DNA from: Anianibacter sp965662745
GTDB taxonomy: Bacteria; Pseudomonadota; Alphaproteobacteria; Rhodobacterales; Rhodobacteraceae
Assembly (NCBI GenBank): GCA_965662745.1
Contig: CBFIJK010000008.1
Coordinates: 1 to 64,000, forward strand
Direction: 5' to 3'
Length of the DNA: 64,000 nucleotides
This document shows positions 30,234-39,124 of the stretch, piece after piece. Within the stretch, counting starts at the first letter, position 1; every line of letters begins with the position of its first letter. Below the pieces are notes generated by a model. That model had not been told where the DNA came from and searched no databases. It was given only the letters and a program-made list of their open reading frames with translations. The translations under genes were made by a program, and so were the position numbers.

Positions 30234-31378
30234 GTTATCTAGAGTATACCGTCCAGCGCGTTCCCACTGGGGCGCGCAAGCTCCTTTATCTAAACTGGCC
30301 GCTGATCATTTTGCCCGCAGCCGTCGCGGCCATCGGGTTCCTGATGCTTTATTCGGTGGCAGGCGGGAATATCAGCCGCTGGGCAGAGCCTCAATTCATG
30401 CGCTTTCTGATGGGGCTTGGCGTAATGCTCGTCGTCGCCATGGTGCCGATCTGGTTCTGGCGCAACGTCTCGGGCGTCGCCTTTGGCGTGTCTCTGTTCC
30501 TTCTGCTCATCGTCGAATTCTTCGGCGCGACCGGGATGGGTGCGCAGCGCTGGATCAATCTGGGCTTCATGCGGCTGCAGCCGTCCGAGCTGACCAAGAT
30601 CACCCTCGTGATGGTCCTGGCGAGCTATTACGACTGGCTTGATGTCAAGTTCGTCTCACGCCCGGTCTGGGTGATGATCCCCGTGGCGCTGATCCTGTTG
30701 CCGGTCTTTCTGGTTCTACGGCAGCCGGATCTTGGCACTGCGATCCTTCTTCTGGCGGGTGGCGGAATCGTGATGTTTCTCGCTGGGGTCCATTGGCTGT
30801 ACTTCGCCGTCGTCGGCGGGGCCGGTGTCGGGCTTGTGGCTGCCGTTATCAGCTCGCGCGGGACGCCCTGGCAGCTCTTGAAGGACTACCAGTACCGGCG
30901 GATCGACACCTTTCTTGATCCTGCCAGCGATCCGCTGGGCGCGGGGTATCACATCACGCAATCCAAGATCGCGCTGGGATCGGGCGGCTGGTCAGGACGC
31001 GGGTTCATGGAAGGCACGCAATCGCGGCTGAACTTCCTGCCCGAAAAGCACACCGATTTCATCTTCACTACGCTGGCCGAGGAATTCGGCTTCATCGGCG
31101 GTGCGTCGCTTCTGGTGCTCTACGCGCTGATCATCATCTTTTGCGTGGCCGCCGCATTGTCGATGAAGGACCGGTATTCGTCGATTCTGACGCTCGGGAT
31201 CGGCGCGACGTTCTTCTTGTTCTTTGCCGTCAACATGTCGATGGTGATGGGCATGGCACCTGTCGTCGGTGTGCCGCTGCCGCTGGTCAGCTATGGCGGA
31301 TCGGCGATGCTGGTCCTGATGATGGCCTTCGGTCTCGTCCAAAGCGCCCATGTCCACAAACCGCGCAACAAGTCATGA
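30230..31378 (+). CDS. rodA: Peptidoglycan glycosyltransferase RodA (SEDS family)
   Basis: Polytopic SEDS glycosyltransferase that polymerises lipid II in the elongasome. The 382 residues have about ten hydrophobic helices and family motifs such as GAQRWINLGFMRLQPSE, QPDLGTAIL and FIFTTLAEEFGF. The C-terminus PLPLVSYGGSAM is the conserved signature. It is the usual partner of mrdA and overlaps it by four bases (ATGA). Confidence 0.96.
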   Translation: MSYLEYTVQRVPTGARKLLYLNWPLIILPAAVAAIGFLMLYSVAGGNISRWAEPQFMRFLMGLGVMLVVAMVPIWFWRNVSGVAFGVSLFLLLIVEFFGATGMGAQRWINLGFMRLQPSELTKITLVMVLASYYDWLDVKFVSRPVWVMIPVALILLPVFLVLRQPDLGTAILLLAGGGIVMFLAGVHWLYFAVVGGAGVGLVAAVISSRGTPWQLLKDYQYRRIDTFLDPASDPLGAGYHITQSKIALGSGGWSGRGFMEGTQSRLNFLPEKHTDFIFTTLAEEFGFIGGASLLVLYALIIIFCVAAALSMKDRYSSILTLGIGATFFLFFAVNMSMVMGMAPVVGVPLPLVSYGGSAMLVLMMAFGLVQSAHVHKPRNKS

Positions 31379-32310
31379 CGATCAATGTTCTCTTCGCCGC
31401 CGCCGAAATGCGCTGGCCGCAATACGAGGCGCCCCTGCGCGCCGCCTTCAGAGCCGCGTCGCTCGATGTGCATCTGGCGACCGAGATGGCGCCGGAGGTG
31501 GTGGATTACATTGTCTTTGCGCCCAATGGCGGTGTGTCCGATTTCACGCCCTACACGCGCTGCAAGGCGGTTCTGAACCTTTGGGCCGGGGTCGAGACGA
31601 TCGTCGGAAATGAAACGCTGACGCAGCCTCTGTGCCGCATGGTCGATCGCGGGCTGGAAGAGGGGATGGTCGAATGGGTCACCGGGCATGTCCTGCGCCA
31701 CCATCTTGGGATGGACGCACATATCCACGGCCAGGACGGCGTCTGGCGTGCCGGGATCATTCCGCCACTGGCGCGGGATCGCCGAGTCGGTGTGCTGGGT
31801 CTTGGAGAGCTAGGCCGCGCCTGCGCCATGGCGCTGGCCGCGCTGCGTTTTGACGTGGCGGGTTGGAGTCGATCGCACAAGCAGCTTGAAGGGATCGCCT
31901 GTCATGCGGGACCCGAAGGATTGCGCACGGTGCTCGAACGCTCTGACATCCTCGTGTTGCTGATGCCGTTGACGGCTGAGACCGAGAACGTGATCGACGC
32001 CGAAACGCTGGCGCTGATGCCCGAGGACGCGGTCATCGTGAACCCCGGGCGCGGGCCGCTGATCGACGATGGCGCACTACTTGCGGCGCTGGAAAGTGGC
32101 CGGATCGCGCATGCAACGCTGGACGTCTTCCGGCAAGAGCCTTTGCCGCCCGAGCACCCCTATTGGGCACATCCCCGGGTAACCGTCACGCCGCATATCG
32201 CGTCCGAGACGCGCCCGTCTTCCGCAGCCGAAGTAATTGCCGAGAATATCCGGCGCGGCGAGGCTGGGGAGCCGTTTCTTTATGAAGTGGACCGCGCCGC
32301 GGGGTATTGA
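31375..32310 (+). CDS. D-2-hydroxyacid dehydrogenase, glyoxylate/hydroxypyruvate reductase A type
   Basis: A 311-residue NAD(P)-dependent 2-hydroxyacid dehydrogenase similar to GhrA. The cofactor motif is GVLGLGELGRACA near 140-152, the catalytic Arg is in NPGRGPLIDD, the Glu in QEPLP and the His in TPHIASETRP. It likely reduces glyoxylate or hydroxypyruvate. It overlaps rodA by four bases and so is the last gene of the elongasome operon, a linkage with no obvious functional reason. Confidence 0.85.
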   Translation: MTINVLFAAAEMRWPQYEAPLRAAFRAASLDVHLATEMAPEVVDYIVFAPNGGVSDFTPYTRCKAVLNLWAGVETIVGNETLTQPLCRMVDRGLEEGMVEWVTGHVLRHHLGMDAHIHGQDGVWRAGIIPPLARDRRVGVLGLGELGRACAMALAALRFDVAGWSRSHKQLEGIACHAGPEGLRTVLERSDILVLLMPLTAETENVIDAETLALMPEDAVIVNPGRGPLIDDGALLAALESGRIAHATLDVFRQEPLPPEHPYWAHPRVTVTPHIASETRPSSAAEVIAENIRRGEAGEPFLYEVDRAAGY

Positions 32311-32317
32311 GGGGTTT

Positions 32318-32426
32318 CGCATCGCTTGCGCGATGCGACCGAACGCGGGAGGTCGGCGGAGAGCCTTTGCTTGCGGATGTCAGTGGCCATGGCGTGCGGT
32401 GCTCTCAGGTATCTTCAGAACCAAAG
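32318..32426 (+). repeat. Intergenic GC-palindrome element, copy D (diverged)
   Basis: CGCATCGC and GCGATGCG (32318-32325, 32330-32337) form an eight-bp hairpin. After an intervening stretch comes GGTATCTTCAGAACCAAAG (32408-32426), which matches the tail of copies A-C with small changes. It lies after the mre operon and before the convergent SseB-like gene. Confidence 0.5.
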
Positions 32427-32434
32427 TGAAGCTG

Positions 32435-33214
32435 TCAGCGCAGTTTTGGTGGGCGGTTTGGATCACTTCCGGGCGCCGCGAGCGGCTCTGGCATGGCCTG
32501 AACTGGCAAGTCGAAGCGCAGCGCGACGCGAGAAAGGCGTTCGGTGATCGGTTCCGCCGACGTAAAGAAGGCGACGTCGAGTTCGCCCGCGTCGAGGCCG
32601 GAGAAAGTCAGCGCCTCGCCCGTAGCCTGGGCCAGCGCGCCTTCGGCGCCGCGCGCCGGGTCGATGAAGGCCAGCATATGGCCTGTGCGGTTGTCGTCAT
32701 AGGTGACCCCGGCCAGCAGCGCGATGCGGGCGAGGCCCTCGGCGGCGGCGAGTTTCTGGTCCAGTGCCTCGATCAGGCGCTGCGGCAGATCGGCGGGGGC
32801 GCGCAGTTCGGAAGGGCGCGCGGTGATTTCCGAAGGGCGCGCGGCGAGGGTTTCGGCGAGCCAGTCGATGGCTTCGCGCGACAGAAGTTCCTCGGACGCG
32901 GCATTCAGGTTGAGCGCGACGCCATAGCCCTGGCCTGAGATCATCTGGGCCAGCGTGCGGCCCGACAACGCGACCATGGGCGATACGGCGCCGGTGAAGG
33001 CGGACAGCCGATCCTCGCGGTCGAAGGCGAGAAGGAAGGCGCCATCGGCGGTTTCGGCGATCTCGGGCGAGATGTCGTCGCCTTCCGCCTCGGCCGTCAG
33101 CAAGAGGAACAGCTCGGCATCCGCGACACGTTCAAAATAGCGCAGGCGCAGGGCGGCGTCATCGGGCGCTTCGCGCATCGCCCTGTGCGCGCGGTCGAGG
33201 GGCGTATCAGTCAT
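32435..33214 (-). CDS. SseB family protein
   Basis: A 259-residue soluble protein whose N-terminal ~120 residues match the SseB N-terminal domain (LFLLLTAEAEGD, FLLAFDREDRLSAF, ALSGRTLAQM). A second, Ala-rich C-terminal half resembles the SseB C-terminal region. SseB was named after a rhodanese-activity enhancer in E. coli; its real role is unclear. It overlaps the upstream uracil-DNA glycosylase-like gene by four bases. Confidence 0.75.
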   Translation of the reverse strand: MTDTPLDRAHRAMREAPDDAALRLRYFERVADAELFLLLTAEAEGDDISPEIAETADGAFLLAFDREDRLSAFTGAVSPMVALSGRTLAQMISGQGYGVALNLNAASEELLSREAIDWLAETLAARPSEITARPSELRAPADLPQRLIEALDQKLAAAEGLARIALLAGVTYDDNRTGHMLAFIDPARGAEGALAQATGEALTFSGLDAGELDVAFFTSAEPITERLSRVALRFDLPVQAMPEPLAAPGSDPNRPPKLR

Positions 33215-33813
33215 GGGTCAAGCACCTGTTGAACGCGGGAACGCAGGACCGGCAAGAGATCGGCCTCGAACCACGGGTGTTTCTTCAGCCAAGCGGTATT
33301 GCGCCAGGACGGGTGCGGCAAGGGGAAGACCTGCGGGGCATGGTCGCGCCAACCTTCGACGGTGCGCGTGACACCGCCCTTGGCGGCCGCGCCGAGATGC
33401 CATTTTTGCGCATAGCCGCCGATCAGCAGCGTCAGTTCAGCCTCTGGCAGCGCGTCAAGGATCGGCGTGCGCCACGTCTGCGCGCAAATGGGCGGCGGCG
33501 GCAGGTCCGATCCTTTCGTGTCATAGCCCGGGAAGCAGAAAGCCATCGGCACGATGGCGATTTTCGTGCGGTCGTAGAACGTCGCCTCATCCACGCCCAG
33601 CCAGTCGCGCAGGCGCTTTCCGGATTGGTCCCAGAAGGGTGTGTTCGCCTCGTGCACGCGAAGGCCCGGCGCCTGGCTGGCGATGAGGATGCGGGCGCCG
33701 TGGTCGAACCAGACGACCGGGTTGGGTTGGTGGCGCGTCGCCGTATGGGCAAAGCGATCGGCGCAGATCGTGCAGGCCGCAAGGTCGCGTTTGAGATCAG
33801 TGAGGTCTGGCAT
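33211..33813 (-). CDS. Uracil-DNA glycosylase superfamily protein
   Basis: A 200-residue protein of the UDG fold. ILIASQAPGLRVHEANTPF matches the motif-1 loop (GxAPG with the water-activating region) and PLPHPSWRN matches motif 2 (HPS). An N-terminal CxxC (CTIC, residues 14-17) is present but the further cysteines of the family-4 Fe-S cluster are not obvious, so the iron-sulfur state is uncertain. The gene is co-transcribed with the SseB-like gene. Base-excision repair activity is inferred. Confidence 0.75.
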   Translation of the reverse strand: MPDLTDLKRDLAACTICADRFAHTATRHQPNPVVWFDHGARILIASQAPGLRVHEANTPFWDQSGKRLRDWLGVDEATFYDRTKIAIVPMAFCFPGYDTKGSDLPPPPICAQTWRTPILDALPEAELTLLIGGYAQKWHLGAAAKGGVTRTVEGWRDHAPQVFPLPHPSWRNTAWLKKHPWFEADLLPVLRSRVQQVLDP

Positions 33814-33873
33814 TGCGCCTGATGTATGACCGACTGCGCCGGGGGCCAGAGGCGGCGACCTTGAAACCGTGTG

Positions 33874-33907
33874 TTGACTATATTTCTATATTTCTAGAAA
33901 TATAGTC
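33874..33907 (+). promoter_or_regulatory. Palindromic operator and promoter of the arsR-permease operon
   Basis: A TTGACT box (33874-33879) overlaps an AT-rich dyad. The palindrome at 33886-33905 (CTATATTTCTAGAAATATAG) is perfect over 20 bases, and a wider 13-base repeat pairs 33876-33888 with 33895-33907. Plausible -10 sequences lie inside the dyad at about 33897-33906. This is a typical dimer-binding site for the ArsR-type repressor encoded just downstream, so autoregulation is inferred. Confidence 0.75.
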
Positions 33908-33909
33908 TC

Positions 33910-34254
33910 ATGAAAATGTCCGATTCACCCACCCTGACCACTGAAGTGGTCGCCTCCACCTTCGCCGCACTCGGATCCGAGCAGCGTCTTGGCGTTCTCA
34001 ACACGCTGGTACGCGCCGGGACAGAGGGGCTGTCCATCGGTGTTCTTGGCGAACGATCCGGCGTCACCGGATCGACGCTGACCCATCACCTGAAGATTCT
34101 GACGCAGGCCGGGTTGGTCCAGCAGACCAAGCAAGGCCGGTCGATCATCTGCGCCGCGGTTGCCTTTCCGGTGATCGAAGCCCTGTCCAATTACCTTCTC
34201 TCCGAATGCTGCGCTGACACCACGACCTGCCACAAGGACCACGATCATGGCTGA
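33910..34254 (+). CDS. ArsR/SmtB-family transcriptional regulator
   Basis: A 114-residue winged-helix repressor. The helix-turn-helix is in GVLGERSGVTGSTLTHHLKI and the wing in LVQQTKQGRSI. The CxC/ELCV metal-binding motif of classical arsenic sensors is missing in the alpha3 helix. Instead the C-terminal tail is Cys/His-rich (SECCADTTTCHKDHDHG), so metal or metalloid sensing there is possible. The ATG at 33910 has no Shine-Dalgarno; a second in-frame ATG is at 33916. The operon may be leaderless. It overlaps the permease gene by eight bases. Confidence 0.85.
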   Translation: MKMSDSPTLTTEVVASTFAALGSEQRLGVLNTLVRAGTEGLSIGVLGERSGVTGSTLTHHLKILTQAGLVQQTKQGRSIICAAVAFPVIEALSNYLLSECCADTTTCHKDHDHG

Positions 34255-35287
34255 TCTTTCAACGCGCCCGCCAATCCTGCCCAGCCTGTGGAAGCGGGCG
34301 GACAAGGCGTGGCTTGCGATCCTGCTTCTGCCGATCCTCGTGGCGGTGTTCGACCCCGCTTACGTGCTCGAGATGCTGCGCTTTGCCGCGAATGCGCTTC
34401 TGAACACCGCGCCGTTCATCCTGTTTGCGATCCTTGCGGTCGCCTACATGAAGGCAACCGGCGCCGAGTCGCTGCTGGCGAAAGCCTTTGAAGGGCGTGA
34501 GACGCGGATGATCTTTCTGGCCGCGCTGGTTGGTGGGCTGTCGCCGTTCTGTTCGTGCGAAGTGATCCCCTTTATCGCGGCCATGCTTGCGCTCGGCGCG
34601 CCGCTTGGGGCGGTGATGGCGTTCTGGCTGTCCTCTCCGCTCATGGACCCGGCGATGTTCTTTATTACTGCAGGCACGCTCGGCACCGGGTTTGCGGTGG
34701 CCAAGGTCACTGCGGCAGTCGGAATCGGGATCCTGGGCGGCTTCACCGTAAAGGCCTTTGCCAAGTCCGTGATGTTCGCCGACCCGCTTAAGGCACAGCC
34801 GAAGAAAAGCTGCTGCGCGTCCTCCTGCGGGAACGATCCGTTCACCGGTAAGCCGAAATGGCAGTTCTGGGGCGATGCGGACCGGCGCGAGACCTTCCGC
34901 GAGACGGCTCTTGAGAATGCGCTGTTCCTCGGGAAGTGGCTGCTGCTGGCCTACATGATCGAGGCGCTGATGCTGCAGTACGTTCCGGCAGAGTGGATCG
35001 CCGGGGTGCTTGGCGGTGACGGCGTGATGCCGATCATCCTTGGCGCGCTTGTCGGCGCGCCGGCCTATCTTAACGGCTATGCCGCCGTTCCGCTGGTCGA
35101 TGCGTTGCTGGCGCAAGGCATGAGCCAGGGCGCGGCGATGTCCTTTGTCATCGCGGGCGGTGTCAGTTGCATTCCCGCCGCCATCGCGGTCTGGGCGTTG
35201 GTCAAACCGCGCGTCTTTGCGGCCTATATCGGCATCGCCATGGTCGGCGCGCTGATCGCAGGCCTGGGATGGAGCGCCATCGCCTGA
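34247..35287 (+). CDS. Permease, YraQ/ArsP (DUF318) family
   Basis: A 346-residue membrane protein with eight or more hydrophobic segments. The PFCSCEVIPF motif near 101-110 and the mirrored GALVGAPAYLNGYA segment in the second half are characteristic of the YraQ/ArsP permease superfamily, which includes exporters of trivalent organoarsenicals. A hydrophilic central loop has a CCASSCG cluster (about 187-193). The linkage to an ArsR-type repressor supports export of a metal, metalloid or organometalloid; the substrate is not shown. Confidence 0.82.
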   Translation: MADLSTRPPILPSLWKRADKAWLAILLLPILVAVFDPAYVLEMLRFAANALLNTAPFILFAILAVAYMKATGAESLLAKAFEGRETRMIFLAALVGGLSPFCSCEVIPFIAAMLALGAPLGAVMAFWLSSPLMDPAMFFITAGTLGTGFAVAKVTAAVGIGILGGFTVKAFAKSVMFADPLKAQPKKSCCASSCGNDPFTGKPKWQFWGDADRRETFRETALENALFLGKWLLLAYMIEALMLQYVPAEWIAGVLGGDGVMPIILGALVGAPAYLNGYAAVPLVDALLAQGMSQGAAMSFVIAGGVSCIPAAIAVWALVKPRVFAAYIGIAMVGALIAGLGWSAIA

Positions 35288-35369
35288 TCGGCCGCCAAAC
35301 TACCCTAATCTTGTTCTGTCCTCCGGTCTGATCTATCGGGGGGCAAAACATGTCCGGGGGCAAACGCGC

Positions 35370-36638
35370 ATGTACAGGGTCTGGAACTTCCTCACCAACA
35401 ATTCGCTGCTGCTAATATTCGGTGCGGTGCTTGCGCTGATCTGGGCAAACCTCGACGCGGGCAGCTATCGTGGTTTCGTCGAGTTCAACCTGTGGGGCCA
35501 GAACAACTGGATCGGCCATGCGCACCATGATGCCGCCGGGCAAGTGGAATACCGCGACCTGACGCTGGATTACCTTGTGAACAATGTGCTGATGGCCTTT
35601 TTCTTCGCCATCGCGGCAAAGGAAGTCTGGGAAGCGATCATCCTCGACAATGGAAGCCTGCGCGGCAGGAAAGCGGCAACGCCTCTATTCGCGACGCTGG
35701 GCGGGATGGTCGGACCCATCGCAGTCTACCTTGGTCTGGCGGCCATCCTGGGATCAGACGTCTATGACGCGGTTGCACGCGGCTGGGCGATCCCGACCGC
35801 CACGGACATCGCGTTTTCCTATGTCGTCGGACGTATTGTCTTCGGCGCGGGTCATCCAGCGGTGCGGTTCCTTCTGCTGCTGGCCATTGCCGACGACGCG
35901 GCGGCGCTGATCATCCTGGCGATTTTCTACCCGCCCGGCGAGATGGCGCCGGAATGGCTGCTGTTGTCTGCCGCAGCCGTCGCTGGGGCTTTCGTCCTCT
36001 TCAATTGGCTGCCGCGCCGCATGGACCGGGGCGACGAGTTGCGCCGCAATTCCACATGGGTGCGCGAAAAGCTGTCCTTTTGGCCCTACCTCTTCCTCGG
36101 CGGGGTCAGCTGGTACGGCTTTCAGGAAAGCGGGCTGCATCCGGTTCTGGGACTTGTGCCCATGGTCGTCGCCCTGCCCCACGCCGACCGTGCCTTCGGC
36201 ATCTTCGCAGAGGCCGAACAATACCTCACCGATCTCTTGAACCATGCCGAGCATCTGTTGAAGCACCCGGTCGAGGTGATCCTGTTCTTCTTCGGCCTTT
36301 TGAATGCGGGCGTCGAGTTCTCCGCAATCTCGGAACCAACATGGCTGGTGCTGGCCGGTCTACTCATCGGCAAACCGGTGGGCATCCTGCTGTTCGGTTG
36401 GATCGGGGCCTACCCGCTGCGCCTTGGACTGCCTGCGGGGATGCGCACCATAGACCTTTTCGTGATCGGCTGTGTCGCGGCCATCGGCTTTACTGTATCT
36501 CTGTTTATCGCCACAGTCGCTTTCGATCCCGGCCAGGTGCAGGATGCAGCGAAGATGGGCGCGCTTTTCAGCTTTATTGCCGCGATCCTCTCGTTCATTG
36601 TTGGAAAGCTGTGCCGCGTCGAAAAGAAGAATGGCTGA
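35370..36638 (+). CDS. nhaA: Na+/H+ antiporter NhaA
   Basis: Electrogenic antiporter that expels Na+ in exchange for protons, useful at sea-water salt. It is 422 residues (E. coli 388) with about 12 hydrophobic helices. The ion-binding adjacent aspartates are in LAIADDAAALIILAIFY and the helix-IV-like segment is PTATDIAFSYVVG. The N-terminal ~60-residue extension after the first helix (to about residue 70) is longer than in E. coli. It follows the permease after 82 bases and probably has its own promoter. Confidence 0.93.
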   Translation: MYRVWNFLTNNSLLLIFGAVLALIWANLDAGSYRGFVEFNLWGQNNWIGHAHHDAAGQVEYRDLTLDYLVNNVLMAFFFAIAAKEVWEAIILDNGSLRGRKAATPLFATLGGMVGPIAVYLGLAAILGSDVYDAVARGWAIPTATDIAFSYVVGRIVFGAGHPAVRFLLLLAIADDAAALIILAIFYPPGEMAPEWLLLSAAAVAGAFVLFNWLPRRMDRGDELRRNSTWVREKLSFWPYLFLGGVSWYGFQESGLHPVLGLVPMVVALPHADRAFGIFAEAEQYLTDLLNHAEHLLKHPVEVILFFFGLLNAGVEFSAISEPTWLVLAGLLIGKPVGILLFGWIGAYPLRLGLPAGMRTIDLFVIGCVAAIGFTVSLFIATVAFDPGQVQDAAKMGALFSFIAAILSFIVGKLCRVEKKNG

Positions 36639-36798
36639 AAATTCCGGCCTCGGTATCTATTCCGCCGGGGTTCAATGCCGTTAACCGTAGACGATTGTTT
36701 TCCCTTTCGACATAATTTTGCCGAAAGCTGGCGATAGGGCTTACAATCGACAGAACCCCGAAAATGGGGATATTTTCGTAGGCCAAGGCAGGGGCGTG

Positions 36799-37467
36799 AT
36801 GAAAACGCTGCTCGAATTCGACAACGTGACAAAGTCGTTCTGGACGGGACAACGCCGCAAGGTGATCCTTGATCGTGCGTCTTTCAAGGTCGAAGCCGGG
36901 CGGTCATTCGGCATCCTCGCGCCGAACGGCACGGGCAAGACGACCATCGTCAACATGATGTCGGGTCTGGAAAAGCCCGATGAGGGCGAAGTGCGCCGCT
37001 ATGGCCGCGTGTCCTTTCCGCTTGGCTTCATGGGCGGGTTGAACGGCAAGCACAATGCCAAGGAAAACTGTCGTTATATTGCAAGGCTTTACGGGCTCGA
37101 CCCCGATTATGTCGAGGCGTTCTGCCGATGGGTGTGTGGGCTTGAGGAATATTTCGAGATGCCCGTCGCCACATACTCTGCAGGGATGCGGTCAAGGCTG
37201 ACGTTTTCCCTGCTTTTGGTCCTGGATTTCGATCTTTACCTGATCGATGAGGGGATGCCGAATTCGACCGATGTGGAATTCAACCGCAAGGCAGGCTCGA
37301 TCCTGCGCGAGCGGTTGCTGGACCGCACGGTTATCGTGGTGTCCCACCAGCCCAAGACCCTTGAAAAGCTTGTGAGTTGTGCGGCGGTGCTGCGGGACGG
37401 TAAACTGCATATGTTCGACAGCCTGGATGAGGCGAAGGCTCTTTATGACTACGAAACCCAAAGCTAA
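36799..37467 (+). CDS. kpsT: Capsule polysaccharide ABC transporter ATP-binding protein (KpsT-like)
   Basis: A 222-residue ABC ATPase of the capsule (ABC-2) group. Walker A reads APNGTGKTT (canonical GRNGAGKST varied), then the SFPLGFMGGLNG segment typical of KpsT, the signature YSAGMRSRL, and the Walker B LYLIDEGMP with a following switch histidine in SHQP. It would power export of capsular polysaccharide. The permease (KpsM) is not in the window. The ATG at 36799 begins MKTLLEFDNVTK; an in-frame ATG at 36718 precedes no family sequence. It overlaps kpsE by 23 bases. Confidence 0.88.
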   Translation: MKTLLEFDNVTKSFWTGQRRKVILDRASFKVEAGRSFGILAPNGTGKTTIVNMMSGLEKPDEGEVRRYGRVSFPLGFMGGLNGKHNAKENCRYIARLYGLDPDYVEAFCRWVCGLEEYFEMPVATYSAGMRSRLTFSLLLVLDFDLYLIDEGMPNSTDVEFNRKAGSILRERLLDRTVIVVSHQPKTLEKLVSCAAVLRDGKLHMFDSLDEAKALYDYETQS

Positions 37468-39124
37468 GAAATTCCGCATTCGCAGGAATTCGCCCGTCTC
37501 TCAGTCGCAAGGCGAGGCGCGTAGCGCCGCAACCCAGCCACCGCGCCCCGCCCAGCCGCAGCCCGCGGCGCAGGGCGCCGACATGTTCAACCAGCAGGAA
37601 GACGGGTTTGGCGACGCCGCCTTCCCGACCGCCCGCCGCGAGACGCCACGCCCGAAGGCTCCGACGACCGGCGCGTCCGATGTGGCGATGAACGCCAATG
37701 CCGAAGCCGAGATTGATGCGATCCGCCGTGAGGGTCTGACCGGCCGCCAACTTCGCATGGCCCGCCGCGTCGCGCAAAAGCACGGCCTTGCACCCGTGTC
37801 CGATTTCGACGCTGTGCGCCAGTTGCGCCAGCAAGGTGTCGATCCGTTCGACCGTGCCAACATGCTGGAACTCGTTTCCGGCGGCGAAACACAGCAAAGC
37901 GCAGAGCAGCCTCAGCTGCCCCAGACGGTCAAGCAGCAGCAACTGCCCTCGACAGAGGTTCTGGCCAACGACACGCGCGCAAAGGAAATCGTGCGGATGC
38001 AGCGTGATATCGCGCGCCGCCGCCGCCAGAAGATCGTTCAGCTTTTCGCGCGCCTGGGGTTCTTCGTGGGCCTGCCGACCCTCCTTGTCGGCTATTATTA
38101 CTACAACATCGCCACCCCGATGTACGAGACGAAGACCGAATTCGTCATCCAGCAGGCCGAAGCCCAGTCGGGCGGCGGCGGGCTTGGCGGGCTTCTGGCG
38201 GGCACCGGCTTTGCCAGTTCGCAGGATTCGATCACCGTGCAGGGCTACCTGCAATCGCGCGAGGCGATGCTTCGGCTCGACGAGGATCTTGGCTTCCGCT
38301 CGCATTTCGAAAGCGAGGAATTCGACCCCCTCCAGCGGCTTGAGCCCGACGGCTCCATGGAAGACGCCTTCGACATTTACCAAAAGGCCGTGAAGATCGG
38401 GTATGACCCGACCGAGGGCGTGATCAAGATGGCCGTCATCGCCGCTGATCCCGCCGTCAGCGCTCTCTTCTCGCGTCAGCTTGTCGATTACGCCGAAGAG
38501 CAGGTCGATCAATTGACCCAGCGGCTGCGCGAAGACCAGATGCGCGGCGCGCGCGAAGGCTTTGAAGAAGCAGAGCGCAAGGTTCTCGAAGCCCAGCAAA
38601 AGGTGCAGACCCTGCAGGAAAAGCTGGGCGTCTTTGACCCGGTCGCCGAAAGCTCTGCCCTGATGTCGCAGATCACCCGGTTCGAAACCGAAGCGCGCGA
38701 GAAGCGTCTGCAACTGCGCCAGCTTCTCGAAAACGCCCGCCCCAACCAGGCGCGTGTCGACGGTGTACGATCCGACGTGGACCGGCTGGAACAGCTTGTG
38801 TCCGAACTGCGCGCGCAGCTTACGGAAACGACGACCGCAGGCGGGTCCATCGCCAATGTCACCGGCCAGCTTCGGATCGCCGAGGGCGAGCTTGAGACGC
38901 GGCAACTGCTACTGACGCAGGCGCTTCAGCAGATGGAATCTGCCCGGACAGAGGCGAACCGCCAGACGCGATACCTGTCGATGGGTGTCTCGCCCATCGC
39001 GCCGGATGAGCCGACGTATCCGCGCAAGTTCGAGAACACGCTTCTTGCGCTTTTGATCTTCGCGGGCATCTACCTGATGGTCTCGCTTACAACCTCGATC
39101 CTGCGGGAACAGGTGTCATCCTGA
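37445..39124 (+). CDS. kpsE: Capsule export inner-membrane adaptor (KpsE/BexC/CtrB-like PCP protein)
   Basis: A 559-residue polysaccharide co-polymerase-type protein. After an unusual ~200-residue Gln/Ala/Pro-rich cytoplasmic N-terminus comes a TM helix (about 208-226), a periplasmic beta domain, a long coiled coil (about 350-520, rich in EAEQ heptads) and a second TM at the C-terminus (LLALLIFAGIYLMVSL). The ATG at 37445 overlaps kpsT; a longer in-frame start is antisense-free but lies within kpsT. Its N-terminal extension is longer than in E. coli KpsE (382 residues). Confidence 0.82.
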   Translation: MTTKPKAKKFRIRRNSPVSQSQGEARSAATQPPRPAQPQPAAQGADMFNQQEDGFGDAAFPTARRETPRPKAPTTGASDVAMNANAEAEIDAIRREGLTGRQLRMARRVAQKHGLAPVSDFDAVRQLRQQGVDPFDRANMLELVSGGETQQSAEQPQLPQTVKQQQLPSTEVLANDTRAKEIVRMQRDIARRRRQKIVQLFARLGFFVGLPTLLVGYYYYNIATPMYETKTEFVIQQAEAQSGGGGLGGLLAGTGFASSQDSITVQGYLQSREAMLRLDEDLGFRSHFESEEFDPLQRLEPDGSMEDAFDIYQKAVKIGYDPTEGVIKMAVIAADPAVSALFSRQLVDYAEEQVDQLTQRLREDQMRGAREGFEEAERKVLEAQQKVQTLQEKLGVFDPVAESSALMSQITRFETEAREKRLQLRQLLENARPNQARVDGVRSDVDRLEQLVSELRAQLTETTTAGGSIANVTGQLRIAEGELETRQLLLTQALQQMESARTEANRQTRYLSMGVSPIAPDEPTYPRKFENTLLALLIFAGIYLMVSLTTSILREQVSS

